A DNA stretch of 64,000 nucleotides from Christensenella tenuis (GCF_014287795.1 NZ_JACOON010000006.1:1-64000), one strand, 5' to 3'. Counted from the first letter of the stretch, positions 41,985 through 50,533 are shown. Numbers and translations are program-made. The notes: generated by a model not told the origin, from the letters alone.

Positions 41985-43100
41985 ATGAAAAAATTAGGTT
42001 TTGGGTTTATGCGGCTTCCGCTGCTTGACCCGGACAATGCCGAAGCAATCGACCTTGCTACGGTTTCGCGCATGGTGGACGTTTTCCTTGAGCGCGGATT
42101 TACATACTTTGACACCGCTTATGTCTACCATGGTCTGAAAAGCGAATGTGCGATCCGGGAAACGCTGGTAAAACGCCATTCCCGCGGCAGTTTCGCGTTG
42201 GCAACCAAGCTTCCCATCAGCAGTTTAAAGCAAAAAAATGACCAGAAGCGTATTTTTGACGAAGAACTTAAAAAATGCGGCGTGGATTATTTTGATTATT
42301 ATTTGCTGCATAATCTGGGTGTGAAAAATTACGAAACCGCTGAGAAAATGGACAGCTTCCATTTTATTTCCCGCAAAAAGCAGGAAGGGTATATCCGCAA
42401 CATCGGCTTTTCCTTTCATGACAGCGCGCAACTTTTGAACCGCATTTTGACCGAGCATCCCGAGGTTGATTTCGTCCAGCTGCAAATCAATTACCTCGAT
42501 TGGGACAACGAGAGTATCCAATCCCGTTTGTGCTACGAAACCGCGCGAAAGCATGGCAAAAAGATTATCGTGATGGAACCAGTCAAGGGCGGCATGTTGG
42601 CGCAGGTTCCCCCCAGGGCGGAACAACTGCTTTGCGACTTTCATCCAGACTGGTCCGTGCCTTCGTGGGGCATCCGCTTTGCCGCTGGCCTCGAGAACGT
42701 AATAGTGGTGCTGAGCGGAATGTCCAACATGGCGCAGCTTCTCGACAATACCGGATATATGCGTGAGTTCCAGCCGCTTACACAGGAGGAGCAGGAAATA
42801 CTCCGGCAGGTGGCCGGTATTATCAACGAGTCTATTGCCATCCCCTGCACCGCCTGTCAATATTGTGTGGCAGGATGCCCAAAGAACATTCCCATTCCCA
42901 AATACTTCGCGCTGTATAACCAGCAAAAACAGGCAAAGTCAACCGGATTTTCTTTGCAGTCAGTCTATTACGACAACTATTCCAAACTCTATGGCAAGGC
43001 GTCGGACTGCATCGCTTGCGGGCAATGTGAACAGGCCTGTCCGCAGCATATCGGCATCATAGAGCACCTCAAAGAGGTTGCTTCCATATTTGAAGAATAG
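41985..43100 (+). CDS. Aldo/keto reductase with C-terminal ferredoxin domain, second copy
   Basis: A 371-residue protein with 'LGFGFMRLPLLDPDNAEAID' at the start, the AKR catalytic Tyr in 'YFDTAYVYHG', and two C-terminal cluster motifs CTACQYCVAGCPK and CIACGQCEQACPQ. It follows its paralogue by 40 bp; AAAGAGGCGAA precedes the ATG at 41985. Members of this class use 4Fe-4S clusters for electron transfer in anaerobes. Same operon as the S component. Confidence 0.88.
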   Translation: MKKLGFGFMRLPLLDPDNAEAIDLATVSRMVDVFLERGFTYFDTAYVYHGLKSECAIRETLVKRHSRGSFALATKLPISSLKQKNDQKRIFDEELKKCGVDYFDYYLLHNLGVKNYETAEKMDSFHFISRKKQEGYIRNIGFSFHDSAQLLNRILTEHPEVDFVQLQINYLDWDNESIQSRLCYETARKHGKKIIVMEPVKGGMLAQVPPRAEQLLCDFHPDWSVPSWGIRFAAGLENVIVVLSGMSNMAQLLDNTGYMREFQPLTQEEQEILRQVAGIINESIAIPCTACQYCVAGCPKNIPIPKYFALYNQQKQAKSTGFSLQSVYYDNYSKLYGKASDCIACGQCEQACPQHIGIIEHLKEVASIFEE

Positions 43101-43114
43101 CTACAGAGAGTCAC

Positions 43115-43148
43115 AGCCCGGGACACTTCGGTGTTCCCGGGCTTTTTC
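43115..43148 (+). terminator. Terminator of the ECF/AKR operon
   Basis: AGCCCGGGACAC / GTGTTCCCGGGCT stem with a TTCG tetraloop region and TTTTT tail, 14 bp after the last stop. Confidence 0.92.
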
Positions 43149-43431
43149 GTGCAGTTTAAACGCGCTCCTCCGCCTATGCCGGCAGCGAAAGCTTCCTTTG
43201 TTTTAGCCGCCATCTTTTTGCCCCGAATAGAAAAAGCACAAAATAGTTTTGCCATTTTAACGGCGGCCGGGCACGGCACGCAGGCTGAACGGCCTTTTCA
43301 GCGCGCCGTTTCCTTATAAAGGCATGGCCGCACTTTAGCGGATTGTAAGAAATTATTTAGAAAATGTTTCGTGCATTTGCTTTCCCATTGGATTATAATG
43401 GCACTCGAATGCGGAAAGGAGGAACAACCCC
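43149..43431. other. Gene-free stretch before the PAP2 gene
   Basis: No supported ORF. A TATAAT at 43394-43399, without a good -35, is a likely promoter element for the PAP2 gene. Confidence 0.45.
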
Positions 43432-43971
43432 ATGCCCGACCAAGCCATGCTGCTCAGCACAGCCGCTTTTTCGTGCGGATTCCTCGATGCGCTTATGGCT
43501 TCTTTTTCCCTCGCCGGGAATTCCGGACTCATTTGGCTGCTTGCCACCTTGTTTCTGCTTCTTGATAAACGGACGCGCAGGCAGGGGATGACGCTGTTTT
43601 TTGCGGTTGCCCTTACCTATGTGATTGGGAATGTGATTCTAAAAGACCTTGTGATGCGGCCGCGCCCATTCCAGCAATACGGCGTAACAGACCTTTTGGT
43701 TCCCCCGCCGTCCGGTTACTCTTTCCCATCGGGCCATGCGTCCTCATCCTTTGCCGCGCTGGCTGTGCTCTTTGCCACAGGGAAAAGCGCACGAATCCCA
43801 GCGGCAGTCTGCGCGCTCCTCATTTCCTTTTCACGGGTATACGTATTTGTGCATTTTCCGTCCGACGTGCTTGCCGGGGCGCTGCTTGGCTGCGGATGCG
43901 CCTACTTGGCGATGGCGCTGATCCGCCGTTTTGAAGTGCCACGCCCCCTTTATCCGATGGACGTCACTTGA
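43432..43971 (+). CDS. PAP2-family membrane phosphatase
   Basis: A 179-residue membrane protein with the three phosphatidic-acid phosphatase motifs: KDLVMRPRP, 'FPSGHASS' and 'SRVYVFVHFPSDVLAG'. About five helices. Likely dephosphorylates undecaprenyl pyrophosphate or lipid phosphates at the outer membrane face. GAAAGGAGG precedes the start. Its 3' end overlaps by 22 bp with the convergent HMA gene. Confidence 0.9.
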   Translation: MPDQAMLLSTAAFSCGFLDALMASFSLAGNSGLIWLLATLFLLLDKRTRRQGMTLFFAVALTYVIGNVILKDLVMRPRPFQQYGVTDLLVPPPSGYSFPSGHASSSFAALAVLFATGKSARIPAAVCALLISFSRVYVFVHFPSDVLAGALLGCGCAYLAMALIRRFEVPRPLYPMDVT

Positions 43972-44156
43972 AATCCCGCGTTCTCTACGACCGCGCGAAG
44001 CGCTTCGTCGCTCACACCCGCCCCAGCATCTACATCTGCGGCATTTTCTTCTAAATAGACCTTTGCGGATACGTTTTCCATCTTGTTTAAAAGACTTTCC
44101 ACGCGTTGTGCGCAATGTCCGCAAGTCATTCCTTCAATCTTCATAATTCTATGCAT
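43950..44156 (-). CDS. HMA-domain metal-binding protein
   Basis: A 68-residue HMA domain with GMTCGHC (GMxCxxC) near residue 9. Start at 44156 (MHRIMKIEG) has AAGGAGG upstream; 44144 is an alternative. It has its own promoter-like sequence (TTGCAT, 18 bp, TATATA on the minus strand) and is divergent from the Fur/PerR-type gene. Probably binds copper or a similar soft metal. No P-type ATPase is nearby. Confidence 0.85.
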   Translation of the reverse strand: MHRIMKIEGMTCGHCAQRVESLLNKMENVSAKVYLEENAADVDAGAGVSDEALRAVVENAGFQVTSIG

Positions 44157-44233
44157 GCCGTCCGCCTCCTTTTTTGTTTGTTCTTTGTATATACCAACAC
44201 TGAAAAATTTTATGCAAAAAATTCGAATTTCTA

Positions 44234-44296
44234 TTGACATTTTTATTTTAGTGGGTATAATCATAATTAAGAATAATTATTATTCTTAATTATGAT
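44234..44296 (+). promoter_or_regulatory. Promoter and 37-bp perfect palindrome of the Fur/PerR-type gene
   Basis: TTGACA (44234-44239), 16-bp spacer, TATAAT (44256-44261). A perfect 18+1+18 bp inverted repeat spans 44260-44296, with core AATAATTATTATT close to the Bacillus PerR box (TTATAATnATTATAA). It begins in the -10 and covers the transcription start, as for an autorepressed fur/perR gene. Confidence 0.88.
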
Positions 44297-44314
44297 CTTT
44301 GAAAAGGCAACAGC

Positions 44315-44707
44315 ATGATTTATTCGAAACAAAGGGAACTGATTTTGAAGACCGTATTGGAAAATAGGGTACATCCCACGGCGGATGCAGTTTTTTCCTT
44401 TTTGAAGCCCGACCATCCGGAATTGAGCCTTGCAACGGTGTACCGGAACCTGAACCAGCTTGCGAAAAACGGGCTGCTTATAAAAATTCCCGTTCCGGGC
44501 GGCGCGGATCATTTCGACGCTACGCTCGAACCGCATTACCACATGCTCTGCGAAAAATGCGGCGCAATGGTAGATATTCCAAAGGAGTATGTTCCCGCGT
44601 TTGACGAGGAGGTCGGGGAAAAGACAGGCTGCCGGATTTCCGGTCACGCAATCCTTTTTTATGGGATTTGCAAAGATTGTGCTTCATCTGCAAAGGCATC
44701 CTCCTAA
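44315..44707 (+). CDS. Fur-family regulator (PerR-like)
   Basis: A 130-residue Fur-superfamily repressor. The winged helix includes 'HPTADAVFSFLKPDHPELSL' and 'ATVYRNLNQLAKNGLL'; metal motifs are 'ADHFDATLEPHYHMLCEKCG' with CxxC, and 'GICKDC' with the second CxxC for structural zinc. The His/Asp pattern is closer to PerR than Fur. AAAGG precedes the ATG. It probably represses itself through the palindrome upstream; PerR-type proteins sense peroxide by metal-catalysed oxidation. Confidence 0.9.
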   Translation: MIYSKQRELILKTVLENRVHPTADAVFSFLKPDHPELSLATVYRNLNQLAKNGLLIKIPVPGGADHFDATLEPHYHMLCEKCGAMVDIPKEYVPAFDEEVGEKTGCRISGHAILFYGICKDCASSAKASS

Positions 44708-44739
44708 ATTGCCTTTCAGTTAGAAATATATCTAAAAAA

Positions 44740-44784
44740 GCAGGCGTTTCCGCAAATGATTGGGGGTCGGAAACGCTTGTTTTT
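44740..44784 (+). terminator. Terminator of the Fur/PerR-type gene
   Basis: CAGGCGTTTCCG / CGGAAACGCTTG 12-bp stem (one G-T) and TTTTTT tail, 33 bp after the stop. Confidence 0.9.
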
Positions 44785-45069
44785 TATCTTGTGTGCGATA
44801 CAGCCCCAGCTATGCCGGAACCGAAATATTCTTTTGCGTTTTTTCTTTCGCTTGGCTGCCGCTGACGCCGCTCCAGGCATCCATGCCGGGGTAAGCAAGT
44901 TCCGGAACAGACGGCATTTGTTGGGAATTTTTCGCTCCATGGAACATCATTTTTCGAAAAATTTTCACATTTTACAAAAATTTGACCTGATTTTCCTTTT
45001 CATTTTACAAAATTTGTGTAAAATAATAATAGTAAGATAATTTAGTTTTTCATTTCCTCTTTTTATAAA
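44785..45069. other. Gene-free AT-rich stretch between convergent genes
   Basis: No convincing ORF. CATTTTACAAAA occurs twice (about 44967 and 45001), the second inside an inverted repeat TTTTACA / TGTAAAA (45004-45024). I cannot assign a role. Confidence 0.4.
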
Positions 45070-45103
45070 GCAAGGCCCGTTCCCCTTGGGGGATGGGCCT
45101 TGC
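45070..45103 (-). terminator. Terminator hairpin of the deoC-rbsK-rbsD operon
   Basis: GCAAGGCCC / GGGCCTTGC 9-bp stem with a CCCC/GGGG pair in the loop; the minus-strand tail CTTTAT is a weak U-run. 23 bp after the rbsD-like stop. Confidence 0.7.
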
Positions 45104-45125
45104 GCATATACGCCGCCGCAGAATA

Positions 45126-45620
45126 TTACAGCTCGGGGACTTCGCCATTTAAGATGCGGTTCCTGCGCTCAATATAAGCGGGAAGAACCGTAATATCTTC
45201 TTCTGTGAACCACGCAAACGGATCCGTGCTTGCCGTAAGGGCAAAATTTGCCCACGCATTGAGGGAACCGGAGCGTATGACTACCTTTACCCGGGGAGCG
45301 ATCTCTTCTACCAGCTGTTCATGGGTAATTCCCCGGAACAGCGCGCCCGAAGCGGTAAAGATATTCTGTACCTTCCTATAAAGTTCCGGATGGTGCGTTT
45401 TGACTTCGGGTGCAAAGCCTACTTCCTCGACAAAAATTTCTTTGCGCAGCATGCGCAGGATATCGAGCACATCCGCTTTTCCGTCATAGTAACCGAGGTC
45501 TATCCGCACGGCATCCCGCGGGATGGGAAACCCTGCGTCAGTCACTAATATGATATCCGTATGTCCGCACAGTGCAAGCTGTTTTGCAAGCTCTGGATGC
45601 AATATTGTATTGGGTTTCAT
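45126..45620 (-). CDS. rbsD: RbsD/FucU-family sugar mutarotase
   Basis: A 164-residue RbsD-family protein. 'TILHPELAKQLALCGHTDII' near the start with the catalytic His, 'VTDAGFPIPRDAVRIDLGYY' and the C-terminal 'NAWANFALTAS' are family landmarks. A little longer than E. coli RbsD (139). It converts pyran and furan forms of ribose or related sugars for the kinase. Start at 45620 with AAGGAGG. Overlapping-type operon: 11 bp after the kinase gene. Confidence 0.85.
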   Translation of the reverse strand: MKPNTILHPELAKQLALCGHTDIILVTDAGFPIPRDAVRIDLGYYDGKADVLDILRMLRKEIFVEEVGFAPEVKTHHPELYRKVQNIFTASGALFRGITHEQLVEEIAPRVKVVIRSGSLNAWANFALTASTDPFAWFTEEDITVLPAYIERRNRILNGEVPEL

Positions 45621-45631
45621 TGTATCCTCCT

Positions 45632-46552
45632 TTAAACGGCGTATCCTTCCATAAATTCCAGCACTTCTTTCCTTGTATGATAGGAAGGTACGGTCTCCCA
45701 CTTTGTACAGCACAGTCCTGCTGTCGCGTTTGCAAAAGTCACTGCATCTTGGAGCTTCCTTCCCTCGGCGATCGCCACGGAAAGCGACGCATTGAAACAA
45801 TCTCCCGCACCGTTGCTGTCCACCACTTTTATTTTATACGCCGGGACATGAACCTCTTTTTCCAGCGTATAAATGCTTACTCCCTTGCCGCCCAGCGTCA
45901 TGATGACCTTTTTGCAACCGGTTCCAAGCAAACGCTTCGCCGCTTCATCATGGCTGAGCTGTAGTTTTTCATTTTCTCCCGCCGCAATTCCTGCCTCCGT
46001 CTCATTTGGCGTAATGATATCGACAAAATCCAGCTTGTTCTCCATCAGATCTACTGCGGGAGCAGGATTGAGGATCGTGGTTTTTCCAAGTTCCTTTGCT
46101 TTTTTCAAAGCGTACAGCGCTGTTTCCACCGGAATCTCAAGCTGTGCAAGCACAACATCCGCCTTGCGGATCAAGCCGATATTTGCATCAATATCACTTT
46201 CGCAAAACAGGTTATTGGCACCTTTGTCAATCACGATCACATTGCGCGCCCGCTCGTCTTTCACGATAAGTCCGACCCCGGTTTCCTGTTCTTTCGCCAC
46301 GCGGATCCCGCTTGTATCCACATGTTCTTCCTCCATCAACGAAATAAATTCGCGGCCGAAATTGTCGTCGCCTACCACGCCGATAAAGCTAACATTGGCT
46401 CCAAGGCGTGCGGCCTGTACCGCCATATCCGATCCCTTACCGCCGTAACATTCCCTGAAATCACGTCCATTGAGCGTTTCTCCTGGCGCCGGAATGCGTT
46501 CTGAAGTCATTACAAGGGCTTTTAAATAACTTCCAATGATACAAACGTTCAT
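45632..46552 (-). CDS. rbsK: Ribokinase
   Basis: A 306-residue PfkB-family kinase of ribokinase length. 'IPAPGETLNGRDFRECYGGK' with 'GSDMAVQAARLGANVSFIG' is the ribokinase N-terminal signature (GGKG-x-N-type), and 'VDSNGAGDCFNASL' holds the catalytic Asp. Start at 46552 (MNVCIIGS) with AAGGAGG. Phosphorylates ribose or deoxyribose at O5; with DeoC upstream, deoxyribose is equally likely. Confidence 0.87.
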   Translation of the reverse strand: MNVCIIGSYLKALVMTSERIPAPGETLNGRDFRECYGGKGSDMAVQAARLGANVSFIGVVGDDNFGREFISLMEEEHVDTSGIRVAKEQETGVGLIVKDERARNVIVIDKGANNLFCESDIDANIGLIRKADVVLAQLEIPVETALYALKKAKELGKTTILNPAPAVDLMENKLDFVDIITPNETEAGIAAGENEKLQLSHDEAAKRLLGTGCKKVIMTLGGKGVSIYTLEKEVHVPAYKIKVVDSNGAGDCFNASLSVAIAEGRKLQDAVTFANATAGLCCTKWETVPSYHTRKEVLEFMEGYAV

Positions 46553-46571
46553 GCTGGGTTCCTCCTTATCG

Positions 46572-47270
46572 TTAATATGCGTTGATATCTCCTTCAAGGC
46601 CATCGCATATTTCCGGCCCTGAACTTGTACCGACCAGTTCCGCCCCAGCCTCGAACATTGCTTTCATTTTTTCAAGCGTATTTACTTTTCCGGATACCTT
46701 TACGCGGCAGGGCGGCTCGATGTTTTCTTTCAGAATTTTGACATCCTCCACCGTTGCGGCGCATCCGCCGACACCCCAACCGCTTGACTGCTTCACCCAG
46801 TCGATCCCCGCCTCGTATGCGAGCCGCGCGGCCTTAACTTTCTGCTGCTCATCCAAGAAGCCAAATTCCAGCATGGCCTTGACGACGATTCCATTGTCGT
46901 GCGAAAGATCGGCAATCTGCTTCATTTCCTCAAAATATTCCTTCTCGTATCCGCCTACAAGAAGTCCCGGGTTGGGTGGAAAATCGAACTGATCCGGTCC
47001 TACCTTTGCCAACTCCTTCAGCGCCGCCAACTTCATGCCGAGGGTGTCGTTCGCCTGGGGAAAGTTCAGGGTCGTCGCAACTTTGATGCCCGTTCCTTTC
47101 AGCACTTCACGGGAAAGCGCTACGAAGCACGGTGGAACCATGGCGGCATCAAAGTCATATTTCATGCAAGTGTCAAGGTGCTTCAAAAGCCCTTCCCGCG
47201 TAAGATTCGGATTTACATTTGTGTATTGAATCGCTTTTGCTACTTGTTTCTTATCATTAAAATCAATCAT
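46572..47270 (-). CDS. deoC: Deoxyribose-phosphate aldolase
   Basis: A 232-residue DERA. The Schiff-base region is 'GIDWVKQSSGWG' (Lys as in VKTSTGF) and the second lysine is in 'RVKVSGKVNT'. 'ATTLNFPQANDTLGMKLAAL' is the usual phosphate-side loop region. Both active-site lysines are kept, unlike in the two paralogues at 6639-8073. First in an operon with ribokinase and RbsD, so the set looks suited to deoxyribose or ribose: mutarotation, phosphorylation and cleavage to glyceraldehyde-3-phosphate and acetaldehyde. Confidence 0.83.
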   Translation of the reverse strand: MIDFNDKKQVAKAIQYTNVNPNLTREGLLKHLDTCMKYDFDAAMVPPCFVALSREVLKGTGIKVATTLNFPQANDTLGMKLAALKELAKVGPDQFDFPPNPGLLVGGYEKEYFEEMKQIADLSHDNGIVVKAMLEFGFLDEQQKVKAARLAYEAGIDWVKQSSGWGVGGCAATVEDVKILKENIEPPCRVKVSGKVNTLEKMKAMFEAGAELVGTSSGPEICDGLEGDINAY

Positions 47271-47303
47271 TTTAGGTTCCTGCTCTTTCTCATTTATTTT
47301 TCG

Positions 47304-47351
47304 TGAAACGTTTCATAAGCTAAGCATAGCATACCTCTTTTTTAAATGCAA
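47304..47351 (-). promoter_or_regulatory. deoC operon promoter with LacI/CcpA-type operator
   Basis: Minus-strand TTGCAT (47351-47346), 17-bp spacer, TATGCT (47328-47323), then the perfect palindrome TGAAACGTTTCA (47304-47315) at the transcription start. The palindrome fits LacI-family sites, such as RbsR or the cre box of CcpA; no such regulator is adjacent. Confidence 0.78.
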
Positions 47352-47571
47352 TCTTTTTCTTTAGTGATATTTTTTTATTTTTGATACTATTTTCTTTTAT
47401 TTTTTAAAAATTGAATTTTTTTCTAAAAGATCGTTTTTTGCCGTTCTTTCCGTTTGAGGAAACTTTTGCGCAAAGCCGCAAAGCTGGTCTTTGGCATATT
47501 TGCCGTCATTCCCAAAACCAGGCACAGACGGCAATCTGGTAAAAAATATACTCTTCCCATTTTTGCCAGAC

Positions 47572-47610
47572 AAAAAAATGCGGTTCTGTTCCCAAAGGAC
47601 CGAACCGCAT
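47572..47610 (-). terminator. Terminator of the lysA-sortase-phosphofructokinase operon
   Basis: Minus-strand ATGCGGTTC / GAACCGCAT 9-bp stem and TTTTTTT tail, 14 bp after the pfkB-type stop. Confidence 0.92.
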
Positions 47611-47623
47611 TGTTGCCTTTTCT

Positions 47624-48523
47624 TTATCCCAATTCTTTCAAAAGCGCATAGACTTCCTCCCGTGTGGCAAGTTCTTCCGAAAAAGCGCTCGCACTGCCTG
47701 CGGCAACACCCATACGAAACGCATATTCAAGACCTTTTCCCGTTTCGCAGCCCGCGAGGAAACCGGCCACCATGGAATCTCCCGCACCGGTGGAACCACG
47801 CACCGTTCCCTTGGGAGCGGCGCTCCGGTAGAGCCTCCCGTCCTGCGCCGCCAGCAGTGCGCCCCGGCCCGCCATGGAGACAAGCACATTTTGCGCCCCC
47901 TCCTGCCGGAGTTTTTCGGCGCAGTGCGCAATCTCCTCTTCTGTTTCCAATTCCCTGCCGAATAGCTCTCCAAGTTCATGGTGGTTTGGCTTCACGAGAA
48001 ACGGCCGGTACCGAAGCGCGGCACGCAGGGCGTTCCCCGTGGTATCCACCACGCACTTTGCCCTGCCTGCGCGCATAAGCACTTCGCTGTATGTGTTTTG
48101 CGGCAGCCCCGCCGGAAGGCTGCCCGCGAGTACGAGCGTATCGCCTTCTGCGATGCCGTCCATCCGTTTGAAAAACGCTTCCATATCCGCGGGGCGGATC
48201 TCCGGCCCCGGTGCATTGAGGTCGCTTTCCTCGCCTGCTACAAGCTTGACATTGATGCGCGACCGATCATGCCCCAGAGGCACAAAATCCGTACAGACCC
48301 CGTGCTCCCGCAGCATGCGTTCAATCTCCCGTCCCGTAAAACCCGCGACAAACCCGAGCGCAACGCTCTCGATCCCAAGGTTGTGCAGAACCCACGATAC
48401 GTTGATTCCCTTGCCTCCGCATAATATTTTTGCCGAGCGGACGCGGTTTACCCCGCCCGCGTGCAGGCCGTCCATATACATGATGTAGTCGAGCGCCGGA
48501 TTAAATGTGACCGTGTAAATCAT
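47624..48523 (-). CDS. 1-phosphofructokinase / tagatose-6-phosphate kinase family (PfkB)
   Basis: A 299-residue protein. 'IYTVTFNPALDYIMYMDGL' is the characteristic N-terminus of 1-phosphofructokinases (FruK/LacC), with 'GGKGINVSWVLHNLG' and the late 'TVRGSTGAGDSMVAGFLAG' catalytic motif. Start has AGGAGG-like sequence upstream. It ends an operon with sortase and lysA, away from PTS genes, so the physiological substrate is uncertain. Confidence 0.87.
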   Translation of the reverse strand: MIYTVTFNPALDYIMYMDGLHAGGVNRVRSAKILCGGKGINVSWVLHNLGIESVALGFVAGFTGREIERMLREHGVCTDFVPLGHDRSRINVKLVAGEESDLNAPGPEIRPADMEAFFKRMDGIAEGDTLVLAGSLPAGLPQNTYSEVLMRAGRAKCVVDTTGNALRAALRYRPFLVKPNHHELGELFGRELETEEEIAHCAEKLRQEGAQNVLVSMAGRGALLAAQDGRLYRSAAPKGTVRGSTGAGDSMVAGFLAGCETGKGLEYAFRMGVAAGSASAFSEELATREEVYALLKELG

Positions 48524-48531
48524 AAAGCCTC

Positions 48532-49350
48532 CTATCGCTCCAACACCGCCTGCACAATATAACGGTTTTCATCCTCATACTGGACGCACGTGGAGAGCGT
48601 GATGATCCTATCCTGTGCGGTAAACTCCCGATTGAACGCAGCGGCGGAACGATTTTTCATCTTCGTCAGATAATCCAGGAACGCGTCATCGTCCGCGAAG
48701 CTCCGGGTGTAGGCCTCGTCCGTCTCCCCTACGACGTTTGCAGCGAAAATATCGTACACGTTTACCGTGCCGCCGGGCAGGTAGAGGTATACGTACCTGT
48801 TTTCACGGAAAAACGCTTCATCTTCGAATTTATGCAGGCTCGCAAACATAGAGCCGTCATTCATGCGGTGCCCGTAAATCACAGTGTTCGCATCTGAAAA
48901 ATCCGGTTCGTTCTGGTAATCGAGGAAAATTGCCCCGGCGCGGTTTTCTTTCCTGTCCGCGCTGTGGGAGATATAATAATCGTTGTCTTCCCCTATTGTC
49001 ACTGGGTAATCGATATCCGTATTCGGGATATAGATCCACCCGATAATATCTTCATTCACTGCGCGCAGCGCATCGAAATCAATCTTGCGGCTGCGCGGGT
49101 CTACAGCGTTTGAAGCCGCGCCGCCCTGCGTCGCTTCCGTTTCCCCCGTTGCAACCTTCCGCAGCGTTTCATATCCTTGGCAGCTCGCAATATTTTCCCC
49201 GCCGATATCAAAAATCTGTAAAAGCGCAAAAACAAGCACCACCGCGGAGACTATGATAATAATCCACGGCAGCAGTTTCGAGCCGCCTTTTTTTCGCTCT
49301 TTTTCTGTGCCCGGGTCTTCCCCGACTTTTCTTCCCTTGTTTTCTCCCAT
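48532..49350 (-). CDS. srtB: Class B sortase
   Basis: A 272-residue protein. One N-terminal membrane helix (about residues 26-45) orients the catalytic domain outward. The domain has 'WIYIPNTDIDYPVTIGEDND', the catalytic His in 'VIYGHRM', Cys in 'LSTCVQYEDENRY' and the Arg that follows, as in class B enzymes. It attaches proteins with an NPxTN-like signal to the cell wall; no candidate substrate is in the window. Confidence 0.9.
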   Translation of the reverse strand: MGENKGRKVGEDPGTEKERKKGGSKLLPWIIIIVSAVVLVFALLQIFDIGGENIASCQGYETLRKVATGETEATQGGAASNAVDPRSRKIDFDALRAVNEDIIGWIYIPNTDIDYPVTIGEDNDYYISHSADRKENRAGAIFLDYQNEPDFSDANTVIYGHRMNDGSMFASLHKFEDEAFFRENRYVYLYLPGGTVNVYDIFAANVVGETDEAYTRSFADDDAFLDYLTKMKNRSAAAFNREFTAQDRIITLSTCVQYEDENRYIVQAVLER

Positions 49351-49356
49351 AAAAAA

Positions 49357-49776
49357 TTATCCGTTCTGTTTTTCCATATCTTTCAGCAATTTGCCGTTGT
49401 ATGTACTAAACTCGTTTTTATATTCTTCCATGCTGCGAAAATATTTTTCGCGTTCGCGCCGCGCCCCGTCTTCGTCCATTTTTTCGGTCTTCTCCTTCAG
49501 GTGCAGATAACTGCGCTGGAGGAAAAGATTCAGGTCGTTCTGAAAATTCGACTCGATCTGGTTTAAATTCTGCGACGGTAAATTACCTTTAAACACTCCA
49601 TATTTTTCGTAATCGGTCAATTCACGCAATTTTTGTTCCAGCCCGTGATAATTCTCAAAAAACACCCGGGCCGTAACCGCTTCATTGGCTACCCGCGAAC
49701 ATTCGTTCGCTTCTTTCAGGAGCCGTTTTACCGTGCTGAGTTGTTCCTCAGAAATCTTCTTACGGAATAATCCCAT
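49357..49776 (-). CDS. Uncharacterised coiled-coil-type protein
   Basis: A 139-residue, charged, helical protein ('LKEANECSRVANEAVTARVF', 'MDEDGARREREKYFRSMEEY'). No signal peptide or membrane helix. I do not recognise the family. Sits between the lipoprotein gene and sortase with 6-13 bp gaps, so it may belong to the same envelope function. Confidence 0.6.
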   Translation of the reverse strand: MGLFRKKISEEQLSTVKRLLKEANECSRVANEAVTARVFFENYHGLEQKLRELTDYEKYGVFKGNLPSQNLNQIESNFQNDLNLFLQRSYLHLKEKTEKMDEDGARREREKYFRSMEEYKNEFSTYNGKLLKDMEKQNG

Positions 49777-49789
49777 AAATATTCCCCTT

Positions 49790-50533
49790 TCATACTGACG
49801 CGGAACTGCGCGGGACTGCGTCTCCCGTTTTGTCGTACGTAAGCCCCACCGTATAGGCCCCGCCGCGCTCCAGGAGCAGCCACGCGGTCATGACGTTGCC
49901 GCCCACCCGGTTCCACGAATAATGGAAAGCGGCCACATTGCCGTTTCGCACGGCTTCCGTAACGTCGCCGTCTTCAAATTCCCCTGCCGGATACAATCCG
50001 TCCAGCGAAACGGACTGGCTGACAAACCATTCGTGGGAGGCAGCCTTTCCATATTTTACCTGCAATGTTTCATACAGCTTTTTGTATTCTTTCAAAACCT
50101 GCTCGGGCGTGATGCCGCCTGCATCCGCCGTATAGCTATAAATTACCGCATTGTTAATGCCCGCAAGGTTAAAACCCAAGGCAACGGTTCCGTCTTTTCC
50201 CATAAAAGGCGTATCTTTCACGTAAAAACCGCCGTCTGAAAGCGAATAGCTCCCTTCTACATCCCCGGCCCGCAGCGCCGGCTGTGAACCCAGAAGGCCT
50301 TCCGTATCGATCATCTCATCAAAAAAGGCAAGAACTTCCTCATCCGCTTCGTCCGCTTCCGCAGCGCGTACGGGAACCATTGTGTTCTCCACAGGCAACT
50401 CCGGAAGGCCGGAATACCCGGGCGCGCCTTCGTGTTCGGAGAGCACGGCCAGAGCCGCATTCCGCACCAAGCCGCATGCGGAACACAGGAAAAGCGCCAG
50501 AAGAAGCAAGATGGCAATCGCGGTTTTTTTCAT
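49790..50533 (-). CDS. Uncharacterised lipoprotein
   Basis: A 247-residue protein with signal segment and lipobox LFLCSAC (Cys20). The mature part has repeated 'A-E-A-D-E-A-D'-type acidic sequence near residue 60 and a compact domain after it ('YSYTADAGGITPEQVLKEYK', 'WNRVGGNVMTAWLLLERGGA'). No recognised family. 10 bp downstream of lysA. Confidence 0.7.
   Translation of the reverse strand: MKKTAIAILLLLALFLCSACGLVRNAALAVLSEHEGAPGYSGLPELPVENTMVPVRAAEADEADEEVLAFFDEMIDTEGLLGSQPALRAGDVEGSYSLSDGGFYVKDTPFMGKDGTVALGFNLAGINNAVIYSYTADAGGITPEQVLKEYKKLYETLQVKYGKAASHEWFVSQSVSLDGLYPAGEFEDGDVTEAVRNGNVAAFHYSWNRVGGNVMTAWLLLERGGAYTVGLTYDKTGDAVPRSSASV

Noticed and set aside
44982..45103. Possible small RNA: TTGACC, AT-rich transcript and strong hairpin
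   Set aside because: The -10 at the right distance is poor (TTACAA), and the hairpin is better explained as the terminator of the opposite-strand rbsD operon.
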